A stretch of DNA of 64,000 bases from an uncultured Lachnospiraceae bacterium (GTDB taxonomy: Bacteria; Bacillota; Clostridia; Lachnospirales; Lachnospiraceae), in NCBI GenBank assembly GCA_946544235.1, contig CAMNMC010000070.1, positions 1 to 64,000 of the forward strand. The letters are read 5' to 3'. Positions 38,281 through 48,621 of the stretch are shown piece after piece. Each line of letters opens with the position of its first letter. The first letter of the stretch is position 1. Under the pieces are notes generated by a model that ran no database searches, was not told the DNA's origin, and saw nothing but the letters and a program-made list of their open reading frames with translations. Position numbers and translations under genes: made by a program.

Positions 38281-41200
38281 ATGTACTTAAAAAGTATAGA
38301 AGTAAACGGTTTTAAATCATTTGCAAATAAAATTGATTTTAAATTCAATGACGGTATAACAGCCATAGTTGGACCAAACGGCTCGGGCAAGAGTAATGTT
38401 GCAGATGCTGTAAGATGGGTTCTCGGTGAGCAGAGTGCATCAAAGCTCAGAGGCTCCAAGATGGAGGATGTCATATTTGCCGGTACTGAGCTTCGTAAAC
38501 CTCAGGGCTCAGCGTATGTTGCGATCACTCTGGACAACAGCGATCATAAGCTTCCTGTTGATTACAATGAGGTTACGGTTGCCAGACGAGTTTATCGTTC
38601 GGGTGAAAGTGAATATCTTATAAACGGTACGGTTACAAGACTTAAGGACGTTAATAAAATGTTCTTCGATACAGGTATCGGTAAAGAAGGATATTCAATT
38701 ATCGGTCAGGGTAAGATCGAGCAGATCCTGAGCGGAAAGCCTGATGAGAAGAGAGAGCTTTTTGATGAGGCTGCCGGTATAGTTAAATATAAGAAAAATA
38801 AAGCGGCTACCGAGAAGGCACTTCTTTCTGAACACCAGAATCTCAGCCGTGTCAATGATATACTGAGCGAGCTTTCAGGACGTGTGGGACCTCTTGCAAG
38901 ACAGTCCGAGAAGGCTAAGAAATATCTGGCTTTTAAGGAGGATCTCAAGGCACTTGAGGTTTCATCATTCCTGCTTGAGATTAACGAGATCAATCAGCAG
39001 CTTGAGAAGCATGATGAAGAGCTTTCCATCATGCAGGATGATACAAAGCGCCTGACTGATGAATTTGACCAGACAAGAACAAGATATGAAGAGCTTGAGA
39101 AGACTCTTGAAGAGAAGAATCAGGAGATTGACGATACCAGAGCCTTCATAAATGATAAGAAGCTTGAAAATGAAAAATCAGATGGTGAGATCAGAGTTCT
39201 TACTGAGCAGATTTCATCTGAAAATAAGAATAAGGAACTTATCCTCGGGGAGATACGTAAGACTGAAGAAAAGATAGAAGGTCTCGAGAAGGAACTTGAA
39301 GGATATAATGCCCAGAAGAAGGATTATAATGAAATAATTAAGGCGGCCGAAAAGGAAGTTTCCGGCAAGAAAAAGCAGTGTGATGAGCTTGAAACCGGTA
39401 TATCTTCCCTGGAGGAAGAGATTGAAACTGCTAAGAGTGAGATCATTGATTTCATTAATGAAGGCGGAACTCTGAAGGCCAAGGTCGGTCGTTATGATAC
39501 CATGCTTGAGAATATTTCGCTCAGGAAGACCGAACTCCAGCAGAAATATCTTTCTTTAAAGAGTGATGAAGCAAGATTCAGAGAAGAAAAGAAGAACTTT
39601 TCAGAATCTCTTGCAAGTGCTTCCGAGCTTCTCCGTGAGAATCAGGAGAAACACAAAAATGCCGAAAACGGTATCAGAAATAATACTGAGGAAGCATCTG
39701 CAGTTAAATCGGATATTACAAAGTATAATCAGCTTGTTGTAAGCCTTCGTTCAAGACATGACGCACTCCTTAATCTCACAGAGAGATATGAGGGTTATGG
39801 TAACAGTATTAAGCGCGTAATGGAGCAGAAGGACAGAAATCCCGGTATCATAGGCGTTGTAGCAGACATCGTTAAGGTTGATAAGGATTATGAGATAGCA
39901 ATCGAAACAGCTCTTGGTGGAAATATCCAGAATATCGTTACCGATACTGAAGAAACAGCCAAGAAGATGATACGATTCCTTAAGGAGAATAAAGCCGGAA
40001 GAGCTACATTTCTTCCTGCATCAAGTATTGTTGCAAGAGGCAGCGTTGACCCTGATGCGCTTAAGGAAAAGGGCGTTATTGGTCTTGCATCAAAGCTTGT
40101 AAAGGTTGATTCAAAATACCAGAACATAGTCGATAACCTTATCGGAAGAACCATAGTTGTTGATACAGTCGATAATGCCACAAAGCTTGCTGCAAAATAT
40201 AAGCAGTCTCTCAGACTGGTAACTCTTGAGGGCGAACTTATCAATCCGGGCGGATCCATGACCGGTGGTACCTTCAAGAATCAGAGTAATCTGCTTGGCC
40301 GTAAGAGAGAGCTTGATCAGCTTATTGAGGATATCAAGAAGGCAAGTACTTCACTTCAGAAGGCAAGGCAGAAGGAGACAGAACTTCTCATGAAGAGGGA
40401 GTCTCTTAAGGAAGAGAGAGATCGTCTGAATCAGGTTATCCAGAGACAGGGTATCGAAGAAAATACACTACGTATCAGCTTCGAGAATTCTTCGAGAAGT
40501 CTTGATGAGACTCTGCAGCTTTTTGATACGATCAAGAAAGAGAATCTTGAGCTTGATGAACAGATCAAGGATATCAATGTCAATAAGGATGAACTCTTCG
40601 ATGAGGGCAAGCAGAAGGAAAATGCCATTGAGGAGAGAAAACTCACTATTGCGGGTCTTGAGAAAAAGCTTGAGGATCTGAAAAATGAGAAGAAGCTTCG
40701 TGATGAGGAATATGCTTCACTTTCACTTAAAGCAGGAAGCATAAAGCAGCAGTACAGCTTCGTTGATCAGAATATAGAACGTGTTGAGGGAGATATTGAA
40801 AGAACCAGAGATGAGGCTGATTCATACAGAAGACGTCTTGATGAAGCCGGTTCAAACGAAGCATCCTTCAGCGAAAAGATTAAAAATCTTACAGAGCAGA
40901 GGAAGAAGAACGAGAAGACCATTGTTGAAAAAGGTGTTCTTCTTACTAAGCAAATAGAAGAAAAAGAAAATATAAATAAAAAACATAAGGAATTCCTGAA
41001 CCGTCGTGAAGAGCTGTCTCAGGAGATCAACAGACTCGATAAGGCTATATTTACTCTTAACGGTACCATAGAGAAGATCACCGAGAAGAAGGATGCCCAG
41101 ATCAATTATATGTGGGAGGAATATGAGCTTACCTACCAGTCTGCGCAGGCACTTCCGAAGACCGGTGAGGAGAAGAGCAGAACAACTCTCAGGAAAGAAA

Positions 41201-41841
41201 TTTCAGCTCTCAAGACTGAGATAAGAGCCCTCGGTGACGTGAATGTAAATGCAATCGAGGAATATAAAGAGGTTTCCGAAAGGTATGAATTCCTTACGGC
41301 TCAGAGAGATGATATTGTTAAAGCTGAGGACAATCTCAGAAATATCATCGCAGAACTTGAGAAGGCCATGAAGGAGACCTTTACCGAGAGATTTAAGGAT
41401 ATCATGGAGATGTTCAACAAGGTATTTAAAGAACTCTTCGGTGGTGGTAAGGCAACGCTTTCGCTGGTTGATGAGGACGATATACTTGAATCAGGTATCA
41501 TCATCAATGCTCAGCCGCCGGGAAAGAAGCTTCAGAACATGATGCAGCTTTCCGGTGGAGAGAAGAGTCTTACGGCTATTGCACTTCTTTTTGCAATTCA
41601 GAGTCTTAAGCCATCGCCATTCTGTCTCCTTGATGAGATCGAGGCTGCCCTTGATGACTCAAACGTTAAACGTTTTGCAAAATATCTCGACAGACTTTCA
41701 AAGGATACACAGTTTATCGTTATTACTCACAGAAGAGGTACCATGGAATCTGCTGACATATTATATGGTATTACCATGCAGGAAAAGGGTGTATCAACAC
41801 TTGTTTCCGTAAATCTTATTGAAGATAAGCTTGATGATTAA
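38281..41841 (+). CDS. smc: Chromosome segregation protein SMC
   Basis: 1186 aa, full length. ATP-binding head with GPNGSGKSNVADAVRWVLGE, coiled coil to about 500, hinge about 510-680 (Gly-rich GGSMTGG region), returning coiled coil, and C-terminal head with LSGGEKSLTAIALLFA near 1090 and Walker B FCLLDEIEAALDD. Works with ScpA/ScpB (not in the window) to load and align sister chromosomes. In operon with rnc and ftsY. Confidence 0.98.
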   Translation: MYLKSIEVNGFKSFANKIDFKFNDGITAIVGPNGSGKSNVADAVRWVLGEQSASKLRGSKMEDVIFAGTELRKPQGSAYVAITLDNSDHKLPVDYNEVTVARRVYRSGESEYLINGTVTRLKDVNKMFFDTGIGKEGYSIIGQGKIEQILSGKPDEKRELFDEAAGIVKYKKNKAATEKALLSEHQNLSRVNDILSELSGRVGPLARQSEKAKKYLAFKEDLKALEVSSFLLEINEINQQLEKHDEELSIMQDDTKRLTDEFDQTRTRYEELEKTLEEKNQEIDDTRAFINDKKLENEKSDGEIRVLTEQISSENKNKELILGEIRKTEEKIEGLEKELEGYNAQKKDYNEIIKAAEKEVSGKKKQCDELETGISSLEEEIETAKSEIIDFINEGGTLKAKVGRYDTMLENISLRKTELQQKYLSLKSDEARFREEKKNFSESLASASELLRENQEKHKNAENGIRNNTEEASAVKSDITKYNQLVVSLRSRHDALLNLTERYEGYGNSIKRVMEQKDRNPGIIGVVADIVKVDKDYEIAIETALGGNIQNIVTDTEETAKKMIRFLKENKAGRATFLPASSIVARGSVDPDALKEKGVIGLASKLVKVDSKYQNIVDNLIGRTIVVDTVDNATKLAAKYKQSLRLVTLEGELINPGGSMTGGTFKNQSNLLGRKRELDQLIEDIKKASTSLQKARQKETELLMKRESLKEERDRLNQVIQRQGIEENTLRISFENSSRSLDETLQLFDTIKKENLELDEQIKDINVNKDELFDEGKQKENAIEERKLTIAGLEKKLEDLKNEKKLRDEEYASLSLKAGSIKQQYSFVDQNIERVEGDIERTRDEADSYRRRLDEAGSNEASFSEKIKNLTEQRKKNEKTIVEKGVLLTKQIEEKENINKKHKEFLNRREELSQEINRLDKAIFTLNGTIEKITEKKDAQINYMWEEYELTYQSAQALPKTGEEKSRTTLRKEISALKTEIRALGDVNVNAIEEYKEVSERYEFLTAQRDDIVKAEDNLRNIIAELEKAMKETFTERFKDIMEMFNKVFKELFGGGKATLSLVDEDDILESGIIINAQPPGKKLQNMMQLSGGEKSLTAIALLFAIQSLKPSPFCLLDEIEAALDDSNVKRFAKYLDRLSKDTQFIVITHRRGTMESADILYGITMQEKGVSTLVSVNLIEDKLDD

Positions 41842-41860
41842 GCAGGAGGTTAAACAGTAA

Positions 41861-42859
41861 ATGGGATTTTTTCAAAAACTGAAGGAGGGTCTCAGCAAGA
41901 CCAGAAACAGTATATCAAAAAGCTTCAGCAATCTCTTTAAGGCAAATGAGATAGATGATGATTTTTATGATCAGCTCGAGGAAACTCTTGTAATGGCTGA
42001 TATGGGCTATGAAACATCAGAGAAAGTTATCGATGATGTTAAAGCCAAGGTTAAGGAGCTTAAGATCAAGGATGCGGCTCAGTGTAAGGAGCTCATCATA
42101 AACAGCCTCCGTGACCAGATGGATGTTGATGACAGCGAATATGATTTTGAAGAGAAGAGATCGGTTATATTTGTTATCGGTGTTAATGGTGTTGGTAAGA
42201 CAACATCTATCGGAAAATTGGCTGCTCAGTACAGGAAGAGAGGCAAGAAGGTTCTTATCGCCGCTGCCGATACCTTCAGAGCCGCTGCCATAGATCAGCT
42301 GAAGACCTGGGCAGATCGTGCTGAGGTTGACATTATTGCACAGAGTGAGGGCTCAGACCCTTCAGCTGTTGTTTATGATGCTGTTTCTGCTGCCAAGGCA
42401 AGAAATACGGATATTCTTCTTGTAGATACTGCAGGACGTCTTCATAACAAAAAGGGTCTTATGGATGAGCTCGCCAAGATGAGAAGGATCATCGGCAAGG
42501 AATATCCTGAAGCCACAGTTGAGACACTTATCGTACTTGATGGTACGACAGGGCAGAACGCTCTCGAGCAGGCAAGACAGTTCTCTACAGTATCTGAGAT
42601 CGACGGTATCATTATCACAAAACTTGATGGTACAGCCAAGGGTGGTATAGCTATCGCCATTCAGTCAGAACTTTCGGTACCTGTAAAATACATCGGTATC
42701 GGAGAGAAGATCGATGATCTCCAGAAATTCAATCCTAGCCAGTTCATAACAGCTCTCTTTGCAGACTTCAGCGTTGAGTCTGAGATGTCCGACGTAGAAA
42801 GACTCGTCGAAGCCGACGAAGGCCTGGAGAGGGACGATGACCTGTTCGATATTAATTAG
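41861..42859 (+). CDS. ftsY: Signal recognition particle receptor FtsY
   Basis: 332 aa. SRP-receptor GTPase delivering nascent membrane proteins to SecYEG. N-terminal amphipathic helix and four-helix N domain; G domain with GVNGVGKTTSIGKLA (residues ~107-121), DTFRAAA, DTAGR, TKLDGTAKGG. The acidic C-terminal extension (EADEGLERDDD) is unusual; its codons are richer in C-ending forms than the rest of the gene. Palindrome B begins 109 nt after the stop. Confidence 0.97.
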   Translation: MGFFQKLKEGLSKTRNSISKSFSNLFKANEIDDDFYDQLEETLVMADMGYETSEKVIDDVKAKVKELKIKDAAQCKELIINSLRDQMDVDDSEYDFEEKRSVIFVIGVNGVGKTTSIGKLAAQYRKRGKKVLIAAADTFRAAAIDQLKTWADRAEVDIIAQSEGSDPSAVVYDAVSAAKARNTDILLVDTAGRLHNKKGLMDELAKMRRIIGKEYPEATVETLIVLDGTTGQNALEQARQFSTVSEIDGIIITKLDGTAKGGIAIAIQSELSVPVKYIGIGEKIDDLQKFNPSQFITALFADFSVESEMSDVERLVEADEGLERDDDLFDIN

Positions 42860-42921
42860 TCATGTAATAAACAGTAATATGTGTGCTGAGTGAGTGTTTC
42901 TACTACATATGAGGAGATATA

Positions 42922-42948
42922 TTGCTGTTAAATAATATAGTTTATAAT
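42922..42948 (+). promoter_or_regulatory. Possible promoter of the threonine ammonia-lyase gene
   Basis: TTGCTG (42922-42927), a short 15-nt spacer, TATAAT (42943-42948). If real, palindrome B falls in the leader. Confidence 0.35.
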
Positions 42949-42967
42949 AGTATAGATGTATACTGAG

Positions 42968-43032
42968 ATACAGAAAAATATACCCATGAGGGCGTATTTT
43001 ATCTACAAACAAATGGGTATATTTTTCTGTAT
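42968..43032 (+). repeat. Constant-loop palindrome B (forward)
   Basis: Perfect 20-bp arms (42968-42987 and 43013-43032) around a 25-nt loop (42988-43012) that begins GAGGGCGTATTTTATCTACA. The last five bases (AACAA) depart from the usual ACTGA. The arms resemble those of palindrome G but with paired changes on both sides. The next start codon is 36 nt downstream. Confidence 0.88.
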
Positions 43033-43068
43033 ATAAATATGTTTAATATAATAACAGAGGAAGAGTAT

Positions 43069-44295
43069 ATGATGGAAAAAATCACCCTCGAGAAGTGCGA
43101 GGAAGCATATAATATAGTATCAAAGGTTGCTCGAAATACAGGTCTTATCGAAAGCGAGTATTTCAGCAAAATGACCGGAAATAAGGTTTTCCTCAAACCT
43201 GAAAATATGCAGCTTACAGGTGCATACAAAATAAGAGGAGCTTATTATAAAACCAGCCAGCTGTCTGATATCGAAAGAGGCAGAGGACTTATAACAGCAT
43301 CAGCAGGTAATCACGCTCAGGGTGTTGCTTATGCAGCAAGAGAGTATGGTTGCAAGGCTATAATTGTCATGCCTACATCAACCCCGCTTATTAAAGTCAA
43401 CAGGACAAAATCGCTCGGAGCAGAGGTAATCCTTAAGGGCGATGTATATGATGAGTCCTGCGAATATGCACTTTCACTTGCTGATGAGGAGGGATACACC
43501 TTCATCCATCCTTTTGATGATCTTGAAGTCGCTACAGGACAGAGCACCGTTGCTATGGAAATACTTAAGGATCTTCCTTTTGTTGACATCATCCTTGTAC
43601 CAATCGGTGGCGGCGGACTTGCAACAGGTGTATCAACTCTTGCCAAGATGCTTAATCCGAATATCAAAGTTATCGGTGTTGAGCCTGCAGGAGCAAGCTG
43701 CATGAAGACTTCTCTTGAGAAGGGCGAGGTTACAACCCTTCCGGTTGTTAATACAATCGCTGACGGTACTGCAGTTAAAACTCCGGGAAGCGTTATTTTC
43801 CCTTATATCAAGGATAATATTGATGAGATAATAACAGTTGAGGACAGCGAGCTTATCGTTGCCTTCCTTGATATGATTGAAAATCACAAGATGATAGTTG
43901 AGAACAGCGGCCTTCTTACGGTTGCAGCATTAAAGCATCTTAAAGCTGAGGATAAGAAGGTTGTCAGCATTCTTTCCGGTGGAAATATGGATGTCATCAC
44001 ACTTTCATCTGTTGTTCAGCACGGACTTTTTGCAAGAAGCAGAATATTTACCGTTTCGGTTCTCCTTCCGGATAAGCCGGGCGAGCTTGTTAAGGTATCA
44101 AGCATAATTGCCGAAGAACAGGGAAATATCATTAAGCTTGATCATAATCAGTTTATTTCCCTTAACAGAAATTCAGCTGTTGAGCTTGTTATCACTATGG
44201 AAGCTTTCGGACCTGAACATAAGGATAAGATAATGAAGAGGCTGGAAAAGTCAGGCTACAGACCTCTCGAGAAAACACCAAAGGCAATATTTTAA
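43069..44295 (+). CDS. ilvA: Threonine ammonia-lyase (threonine dehydratase), ACT-containing
   Basis: 408 aa from ATG 43069, placed by AGAGG 8 nt upstream (ATG 43072 also possible; ATG 43039 lacks a site). PLP fold-type II: Lys54 in TGAYKIRGA, the SAGNHAQGVA motif, and the Gly-rich phosphate loop GGGGLATG. A C-terminal ACT domain spans about 325-405. Deaminates threonine to 2-oxobutanoate, either for isoleucine synthesis or as a catabolic TdcB-like enzyme; length and single ACT domain fit the short type. Its TAA overlaps the next start (TAATG). Confidence 0.93.
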   Translation: MMEKITLEKCEEAYNIVSKVARNTGLIESEYFSKMTGNKVFLKPENMQLTGAYKIRGAYYKTSQLSDIERGRGLITASAGNHAQGVAYAAREYGCKAIIVMPTSTPLIKVNRTKSLGAEVILKGDVYDESCEYALSLADEEGYTFIHPFDDLEVATGQSTVAMEILKDLPFVDIILVPIGGGGLATGVSTLAKMLNPNIKVIGVEPAGASCMKTSLEKGEVTTLPVVNTIADGTAVKTPGSVIFPYIKDNIDEIITVEDSELIVAFLDMIENHKMIVENSGLLTVAALKHLKAEDKKVVSILSGGNMDVITLSSVVQHGLFARSRIFTVSVLLPDKPGELVKVSSIIAEEQGNIIKLDHNQFISLNRNSAVELVITMEAFGPEHKDKIMKRLEKSGYRPLEKTPKAIF

Positions 44296-45626
44296 TGGAT
44301 AATAAGATATTTGCTGCCATCGATGTAGGTACTACAACGGTGGCAGTTTCCTTAATTGATGAGGAAAATAGAGTAATAATTAAAGATGGTTTCCTTAATC
44401 CTCAGAGCAGGTTTGGCTCGGATGTCATCTCCAGGATAACTCTGTCTGAAAGAGGCGATAATCTGGCAAGCATGCGAAAATGCATACTTGAGGAGATTGA
44501 AAAGTCCATCGCCGGTATGATCGAAAAACTTGGTTTGTCCGGCAGTAAAACGGATGATGATAGTGATCCGGATTTATCGGACAGTTATACGGATGATAAA
44601 AATGGTACGATCAGTCTGCCTGATACGAATAATAGACGATCAGTTATCAGCAGAGCTGTCATAACGGCCAACACAGCGATGGCGTCGATAATCCTTGACA
44701 GAAGCATATCAAGTCTCGGAAAGGCACCTTTTGTCATGCCTTTTAATGAGGAAAATATTATTACTCTGAACAAAATCATACCTTGCCATGTCCTTCCGGG
44801 TGCATCTGCCTTTATCGGGGCAGACAGTGCCGCCGGTGCAATGTACGTACACGGTATTGCGGGTGAACCGACTCATAATTCTGTCTGTAGTGTGAAAGAA
44901 ATATCAGCTTACAGTGATGTAAGTATTAATACTGTTAATTTAGCTGATATTGATAGTGATACCGATAAAAATAATGTTAATACATCTTGTATTGATGATG
45001 CTCTTCGTGCGGGAGAGATGCTTATAGATCTTGGTACCAATGGCGAGATGATCCTTAATGACGGAACGAAATATCTTGCCTTATCAGCTGCCTGCGGACC
45101 TGCGTTTGAAAACAGTACAAGGGCATCGAAGGTATATGGTAAAACTACGCTTTCTGCAATAGCGTATTTGCTTAAACGTGGAGAGCTTGACAGAAGCCTT
45201 ATACTAGATGATGATTTTATAAAAAATGGAAGATATATTACCATCGCAGGTACGAAGCTGCATCTTGATGCGAGGATAATAAGAGAGATACAGCTTGCTG
45301 TTGCAGCGATATATGCATCGGCAGTATTTCTTATCGAGAGTTCCGAGATAGATATTGATGATATAAAGAAGGTATATATCGCCGGAGGTTTTGGATTTGC
45401 CATGTCGCTTGCGGATGCCGAGACGATCGGTATACTTCCCTCTAAGCTTCTGGAAAAGGCTGTTACAGCCGGTAATACATCACTTATTGCTGCAGAGAGA
45501 CTTGCTGTAACAGGTGATTTTGAGAAATATGATCAATTCAGGAAGAGTATCATAACTCTTCAGCCGGGCGGAAATGAGAGATATGAAGAGCTGTTCCGAG
45601 AGAATATGACATTTATGAAGAGATAA
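44295..45626 (+). CDS. RACo-like ASKHA ATPase (DUF4445), candidate corrinoid-protein reactivator
   Basis: 443 aa. It matches the actin-like ATPase part of RACo (reductive activator of corrinoid proteins): N-terminal AIDVGTTTVAVSLID, central LIDLGTNGEMILN, SAACGPAFENS, and C-terminal YIAGGFGFAMSL. The N-terminal 2Fe-2S ferredoxin-like domain of classical RACo is missing. Two Asp/Ser/Asn-rich segments (about residues 80-112 and 205-235) look like low-complexity insertions. It overlaps the threonine ammonia-lyase gene by one base. Since MetH here lacks its own reactivation domain, reducing Co(II)-MetH is a plausible role (inference). Confidence 0.75.
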   Translation: MDNKIFAAIDVGTTTVAVSLIDEENRVIIKDGFLNPQSRFGSDVISRITLSERGDNLASMRKCILEEIEKSIAGMIEKLGLSGSKTDDDSDPDLSDSYTDDKNGTISLPDTNNRRSVISRAVITANTAMASIILDRSISSLGKAPFVMPFNEENIITLNKIIPCHVLPGASAFIGADSAAGAMYVHGIAGEPTHNSVCSVKEISAYSDVSINTVNLADIDSDTDKNNVNTSCIDDALRAGEMLIDLGTNGEMILNDGTKYLALSAACGPAFENSTRASKVYGKTTLSAIAYLLKRGELDRSLILDDDFIKNGRYITIAGTKLHLDARIIREIQLAVAAIYASAVFLIESSEIDIDDIKKVYIAGGFGFAMSLADAETIGILPSKLLEKAVTAGNTSLIAAERLAVTGDFEKYDQFRKSIITLQPGGNERYEELFRENMTFMKR

Positions 45627-45644
45627 AAGATATACAGAATCAGC

Positions 45645-45694
45645 CTGTGATTTCGGAGTGACAGTATGATCTGATTTGTATGTTGAAATCACAG
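45645..45694 (+). other. Long-loop hairpin after the RACo-like gene
   Basis: 10-bp perfect arms (45645-45654 and 45685-45694) with a 30-nt loop. No T-run follows. The loop does not match the constant-loop palindromes. Confidence 0.45.
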
Positions 45695-45753
45695 ACATTA
45701 TTTGTTATTTGATATAGTTAAGTGATAAAAGATTCAGAATGGTGGAATAAAAC

Positions 45754-46554
45754 ATGAAATTCATGAATATAGCCAGCGGGAGCAGCGGCAATTCTAGTCT
45801 TGTTTGTACCGAAAATACAGCTGTTCTTATTGATGCGGGTCTCAGTATGAAGAAGATCGAGGAAGGGCTAAGGAACGCAGGAATGACCGGCTCTGATCTT
45901 GACGCGATCGTCGTTACGCATGAACACAGCGATCATATTAAAGGACTTGGAGTTCTGGCAAGAAAATATGGTATGCCGATATATGCTACGGCGGGTACCA
46001 TTAAAGGGATAAACGAGGTTACTTCACTCGGGAAAATTGACAGTGGGCTGTATAATGTTATAAGCAGTGATGTCGAATTTAAGGTCGGTGATCTTTCAAT
46101 AGAACCTCATTCAATCTGGCATGATGCCTATGAACCGGTATGTTATTCGTTTGAGGATGGCAGAAATAAGGTTTCCGTTGCTACAGATCTTGGGAATTAT
46201 AATGATTATCTGGTGAAATGTCTTGCAGACAGTGATATACTCCTTATTGAGGCCAATCATGATATAAGGATGCTTGAGGTCGGACCTTATTCCTATGCGT
46301 TAAAGAGAAGAATACTTGGCGAGAGAGGACATCTCTCGAATGAGGCTTCGGGAAGATTCATCAAGCGACTCCTGAATGACCATATAAAAACGATAATCCT
46401 CGGACATCTGAGTAAGGATAATAATCTTCCGGAGCTTGCATACGAGGCTGTAAAATGTGAGATTTCCGATAATCCCTTCACTGAAGATGTGAGGAACTTT
46501 GACCTTCATACAGCATTTCGTGACAGGCCGGACAGGTTATATGAAGTATCCTGA
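45754..46554 (+). CDS. MBL-fold hydrolase of the WalJ/YycJ family
   Basis: 266 aa. Metallo-beta-lactamase fold with the metal motif THEHSDHIKG, then ANHD and GHLSKDN. N-terminal ASGSSGNSSLV and size match WalJ (YycJ), a 5'-to-3' exonuclease-like protein linked to cell wall and DNA repair in Bacillus. There it lies with walRK; here no such two-component genes are present. SD GGTGG is about 9 nt upstream. Confidence 0.88.
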   Translation: MKFMNIASGSSGNSSLVCTENTAVLIDAGLSMKKIEEGLRNAGMTGSDLDAIVVTHEHSDHIKGLGVLARKYGMPIYATAGTIKGINEVTSLGKIDSGLYNVISSDVEFKVGDLSIEPHSIWHDAYEPVCYSFEDGRNKVSVATDLGNYNDYLVKCLADSDILLIEANHDIRMLEVGPYSYALKRRILGERGHLSNEASGRFIKRLLNDHIKTIILGHLSKDNNLPELAYEAVKCEISDNPFTEDVRNFDLHTAFRDRPDRLYEVS

Positions 46555-46641
46555 GACGAATTTTAATCGCATGAATCGTTTGTATGATATGATTTAGATA
46601 TTAATAAGTAATAATATCGGGATATTATTTATAGAGATTTG

Positions 46642-46670
46642 TTTACTATATTTTCATATGATGCTATATT
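46642..46670 (+). promoter_or_regulatory. Predicted promoter for the ACT / UPF0210 pair
   Basis: TTTACT (46642-46647), 17-nt spacer, TATATT (46665-46670) with TGC directly before the -10. Confidence 0.65.
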
Positions 46671-46709
46671 TACAATCATAAAGTAATAATACATATACGG
46701 AGGTTTTTT

Positions 46710-46982
46710 ATGAACAGAACAGTAATAACAGTTATAGGTAAGGACACGGTAGGAATCATTGCTAAGGTTTGTACTTATCTGGCAAGCAATAATATCAATA
46801 TCTGCGATATCACGCAGACAACAATGCAGGGGTATTTTAATATGATGATGCTTGTTGATACTGCAGGTTCAATAAAATCACACGATGAGCTTGCTTCAGA
46901 GCTCGCATCCGTAGGACATGAGATCGGTGTTGAGATCAAGGCTCAGAAGGAAGAAATATTTGATATGATGCACCGCATCTAA
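46710..46982 (+). CDS. ACT domain protein (UPF0237 family)
   Basis: 90 aa, a single ACT domain (VITVIGKDTVGIIAKVCTYLASN) expected to bind a small metabolite, usually an amino acid. Paired with the UPF0210 gene that follows, an arrangement conserved across Firmicutes and archaea. Role unknown. SD GGAGG lies 8 nt before ATG. Confidence 0.9.
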   Translation: MNRTVITVIGKDTVGIIAKVCTYLASNNINICDITQTTMQGYFNMMMLVDTAGSIKSHDELASELASVGHEIGVEIKAQKEEIFDMMHRI

Positions 46983-47145
46983 TTCCAATATAGTTATAAG
47001 ATGGTATTGATGCAATTAGATATGATCTTATAAAACTGTAAAAGCAGGTGAATGCTTATATAGTGTTTGCCGTCAAAAAATCGGCATTTGATTAAATTGT
47101 TAGATAATACGTGGTCTGCAAAACGTATTTGAAATGGAGATAAAC

Positions 47146-48510
47146 ATGATAACATTAAATGAAGTTTTGGAAACAAATAATATGGTCAGCAGGATGAACC
47201 TGGATGTCAGGACCATCACCATGGGTATCAGTCTGCTTGACTGCGTAGGTAAGGATGTTGAGGAAACCTGCGATAAGATATATAAGAAGATAACAGAGAG
47301 CGCAAAGAATCTCGTACATACAGGTGAAGAGATCACAAAGATGTACGGAATTCCCATAGTTCATAAGAGAATATCAGTTACTCCGATAGCTATAGTAGGC
47401 GGTTCGGTTTGTAAGACCACTGATGATTTTGTAATGATCGCAAAAACACTCGACAGAGCCGCTGCCGAGGTGGGTGTTAACTTTATCGGCGGATATTCAG
47501 CTCTTGTAAGTAAGGGTATGACGCCTGCAGATAAGCTGCTTATCGAGTCAATTCCTAAGGCTCTTGCTGAGACAAATGTAGTCTGCAGCTCTGTAAACTG
47601 CGGTTCTACTAAAACAGGTATAAATATGGATGCAGTCAAGCTTATCGGTGAGAAGATAAGGGAAGCTGCTGAACTGACAGCTGATAAGGGTTCCATCGGA
47701 TGTGCAAAATTTGTTGTATTTTGCAATGCTCCTGACGACAATCCTTTCATGGCAGGTGCTTTCCATGGTGTGACCGAGGCTGACAGGATAATAAATGTCG
47801 GCGTTTCAGGCCCTGGAGTTGTTAAGACTGCTCTTGAAGAGGTTAGAGGCGAAAGCTTTGAGGTGCTCTGCGAGACTATAAAGAAGACTGCATTTAAGAT
47901 AACCAGAGTTGGTCAGCTTGTTGCAAGAGAAGCATCAAAGAGACTCGGAGTTCCTTTCGGTATCGTTGATCTTTCACTTGCTCCTACACCGGCTGTAGGT
48001 GACTCAGTTGCAGATATTCTTCATGAGATCGGTGTTGAATATGCCGGTGCTCCGGGAACAACAGCTGCACTTGCACTTCTTAATGATCAGGTTAAGAAGG
48101 GCGGTATAATGGCTTCTTCATATGTCGGAGGACTTTCAGGTGCATTTATCCCTGTAAGTGAGGATGCAGGCATGATCGAAGCTGCTGAAAAGGGCGCACT
48201 TACGATAGAGAAGCTTGAGGCAATGACCTGCGTTTGTTCGGTTGGTCTCGATATGATAGCAATTCCTGGTGATACCAAGGCAACAACTATTTCCGGTATC
48301 ATCGCTGATGAGATGGCTATCGGTATGATCAATCAGAAGACAACAGCAGTAAGAGTTATCCCTGTTATCGGAAAGAAGGAGGGCGAGTCTGTTGAGTTTG
48401 GCGGACTGCTCGGATATGCACCGATAATGAAGGTTAATCCTTATGACTGTGCGGCTTTCGTAAACAGAGGCGGACGTATACCGGCGCCGGTTCACTCATT
48501 TAAGAACTGA
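47146..48510 (+). CDS. UPF0210 / DUF711 family protein
   Basis: 454 aa from ATG 47146, set by GGAG 6 nt upstream (ATG 47134 overlaps that site). Soluble protein of the PFL-like superfamily; conserved [28 protein letters not shown] and [13 protein letters not shown] segments. It belongs to the DUF711 family, whose fold relates to glycyl-radical proteins, but no Gly-radical signature is seen. Function unknown; the ACT protein upstream likely regulates it. Palindromes C and D follow. Confidence 0.92.
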   Translation: MITLNEVLETNNMVSRMNLDVRTITMGISLLDCVGKDVEETCDKIYKKITESAKNLVHTGEEITKMYGIPIVHKRISVTPIAIVGGSVCKTTDDFVMIAKTLDRAAAEVGVNFIGGYSALVSKGMTPADKLLIESIPKALAETNVVCSSVNCGSTKTGINMDAVKLIGEKIREAAELTADKGSIGCAKFVVFCNAPDDNPFMAGAFHGVTEADRIINVGVSGPGVVKTALEEVRGESFEVLCETIKKTAFKITRVGQLVAREASKRLGVPFGIVDLSLAPTPAVGDSVADILHEIGVEYAGAPGTTAALALLNDQVKKGGIMASSYVGGLSGAFIPVSEDAGMIEAAEKGALTIEKLEAMTCVCSVGLDMIAIPGDTKATTISGIIADEMAIGMINQKTTAVRVIPVIGKKEGESVEFGGLLGYAPIMKVNPYDCAAFVNRGGRIPAPVHSFKN

Positions 48511-48541
48511 TTGGATATAAATATTTCATATAAATGATGCA

Positions 48542-48598
48542 GAGGATATACGCCTCTTCGGTTGTAGCAAGAATACGCCCTCAGAGGCGTATATCCTC
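48542..48598 (-). repeat. Constant-loop palindrome C (reverse)
   Basis: 16-bp perfect arms (48542-48557 and 48583-48598) with a 25-nt loop (48558-48582). Read on the minus strand the loop starts GAGGGCGTATT and ends CTACAACCGA. On that strand the 5' arm segment ATACGCC is perfectly complementary to GGCGTAT of the loop, giving the alternative hairpin. Confidence 0.88.
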
Positions 48599-48621
48599 AT
48601 CGCGTAGATGTATTAATTATG

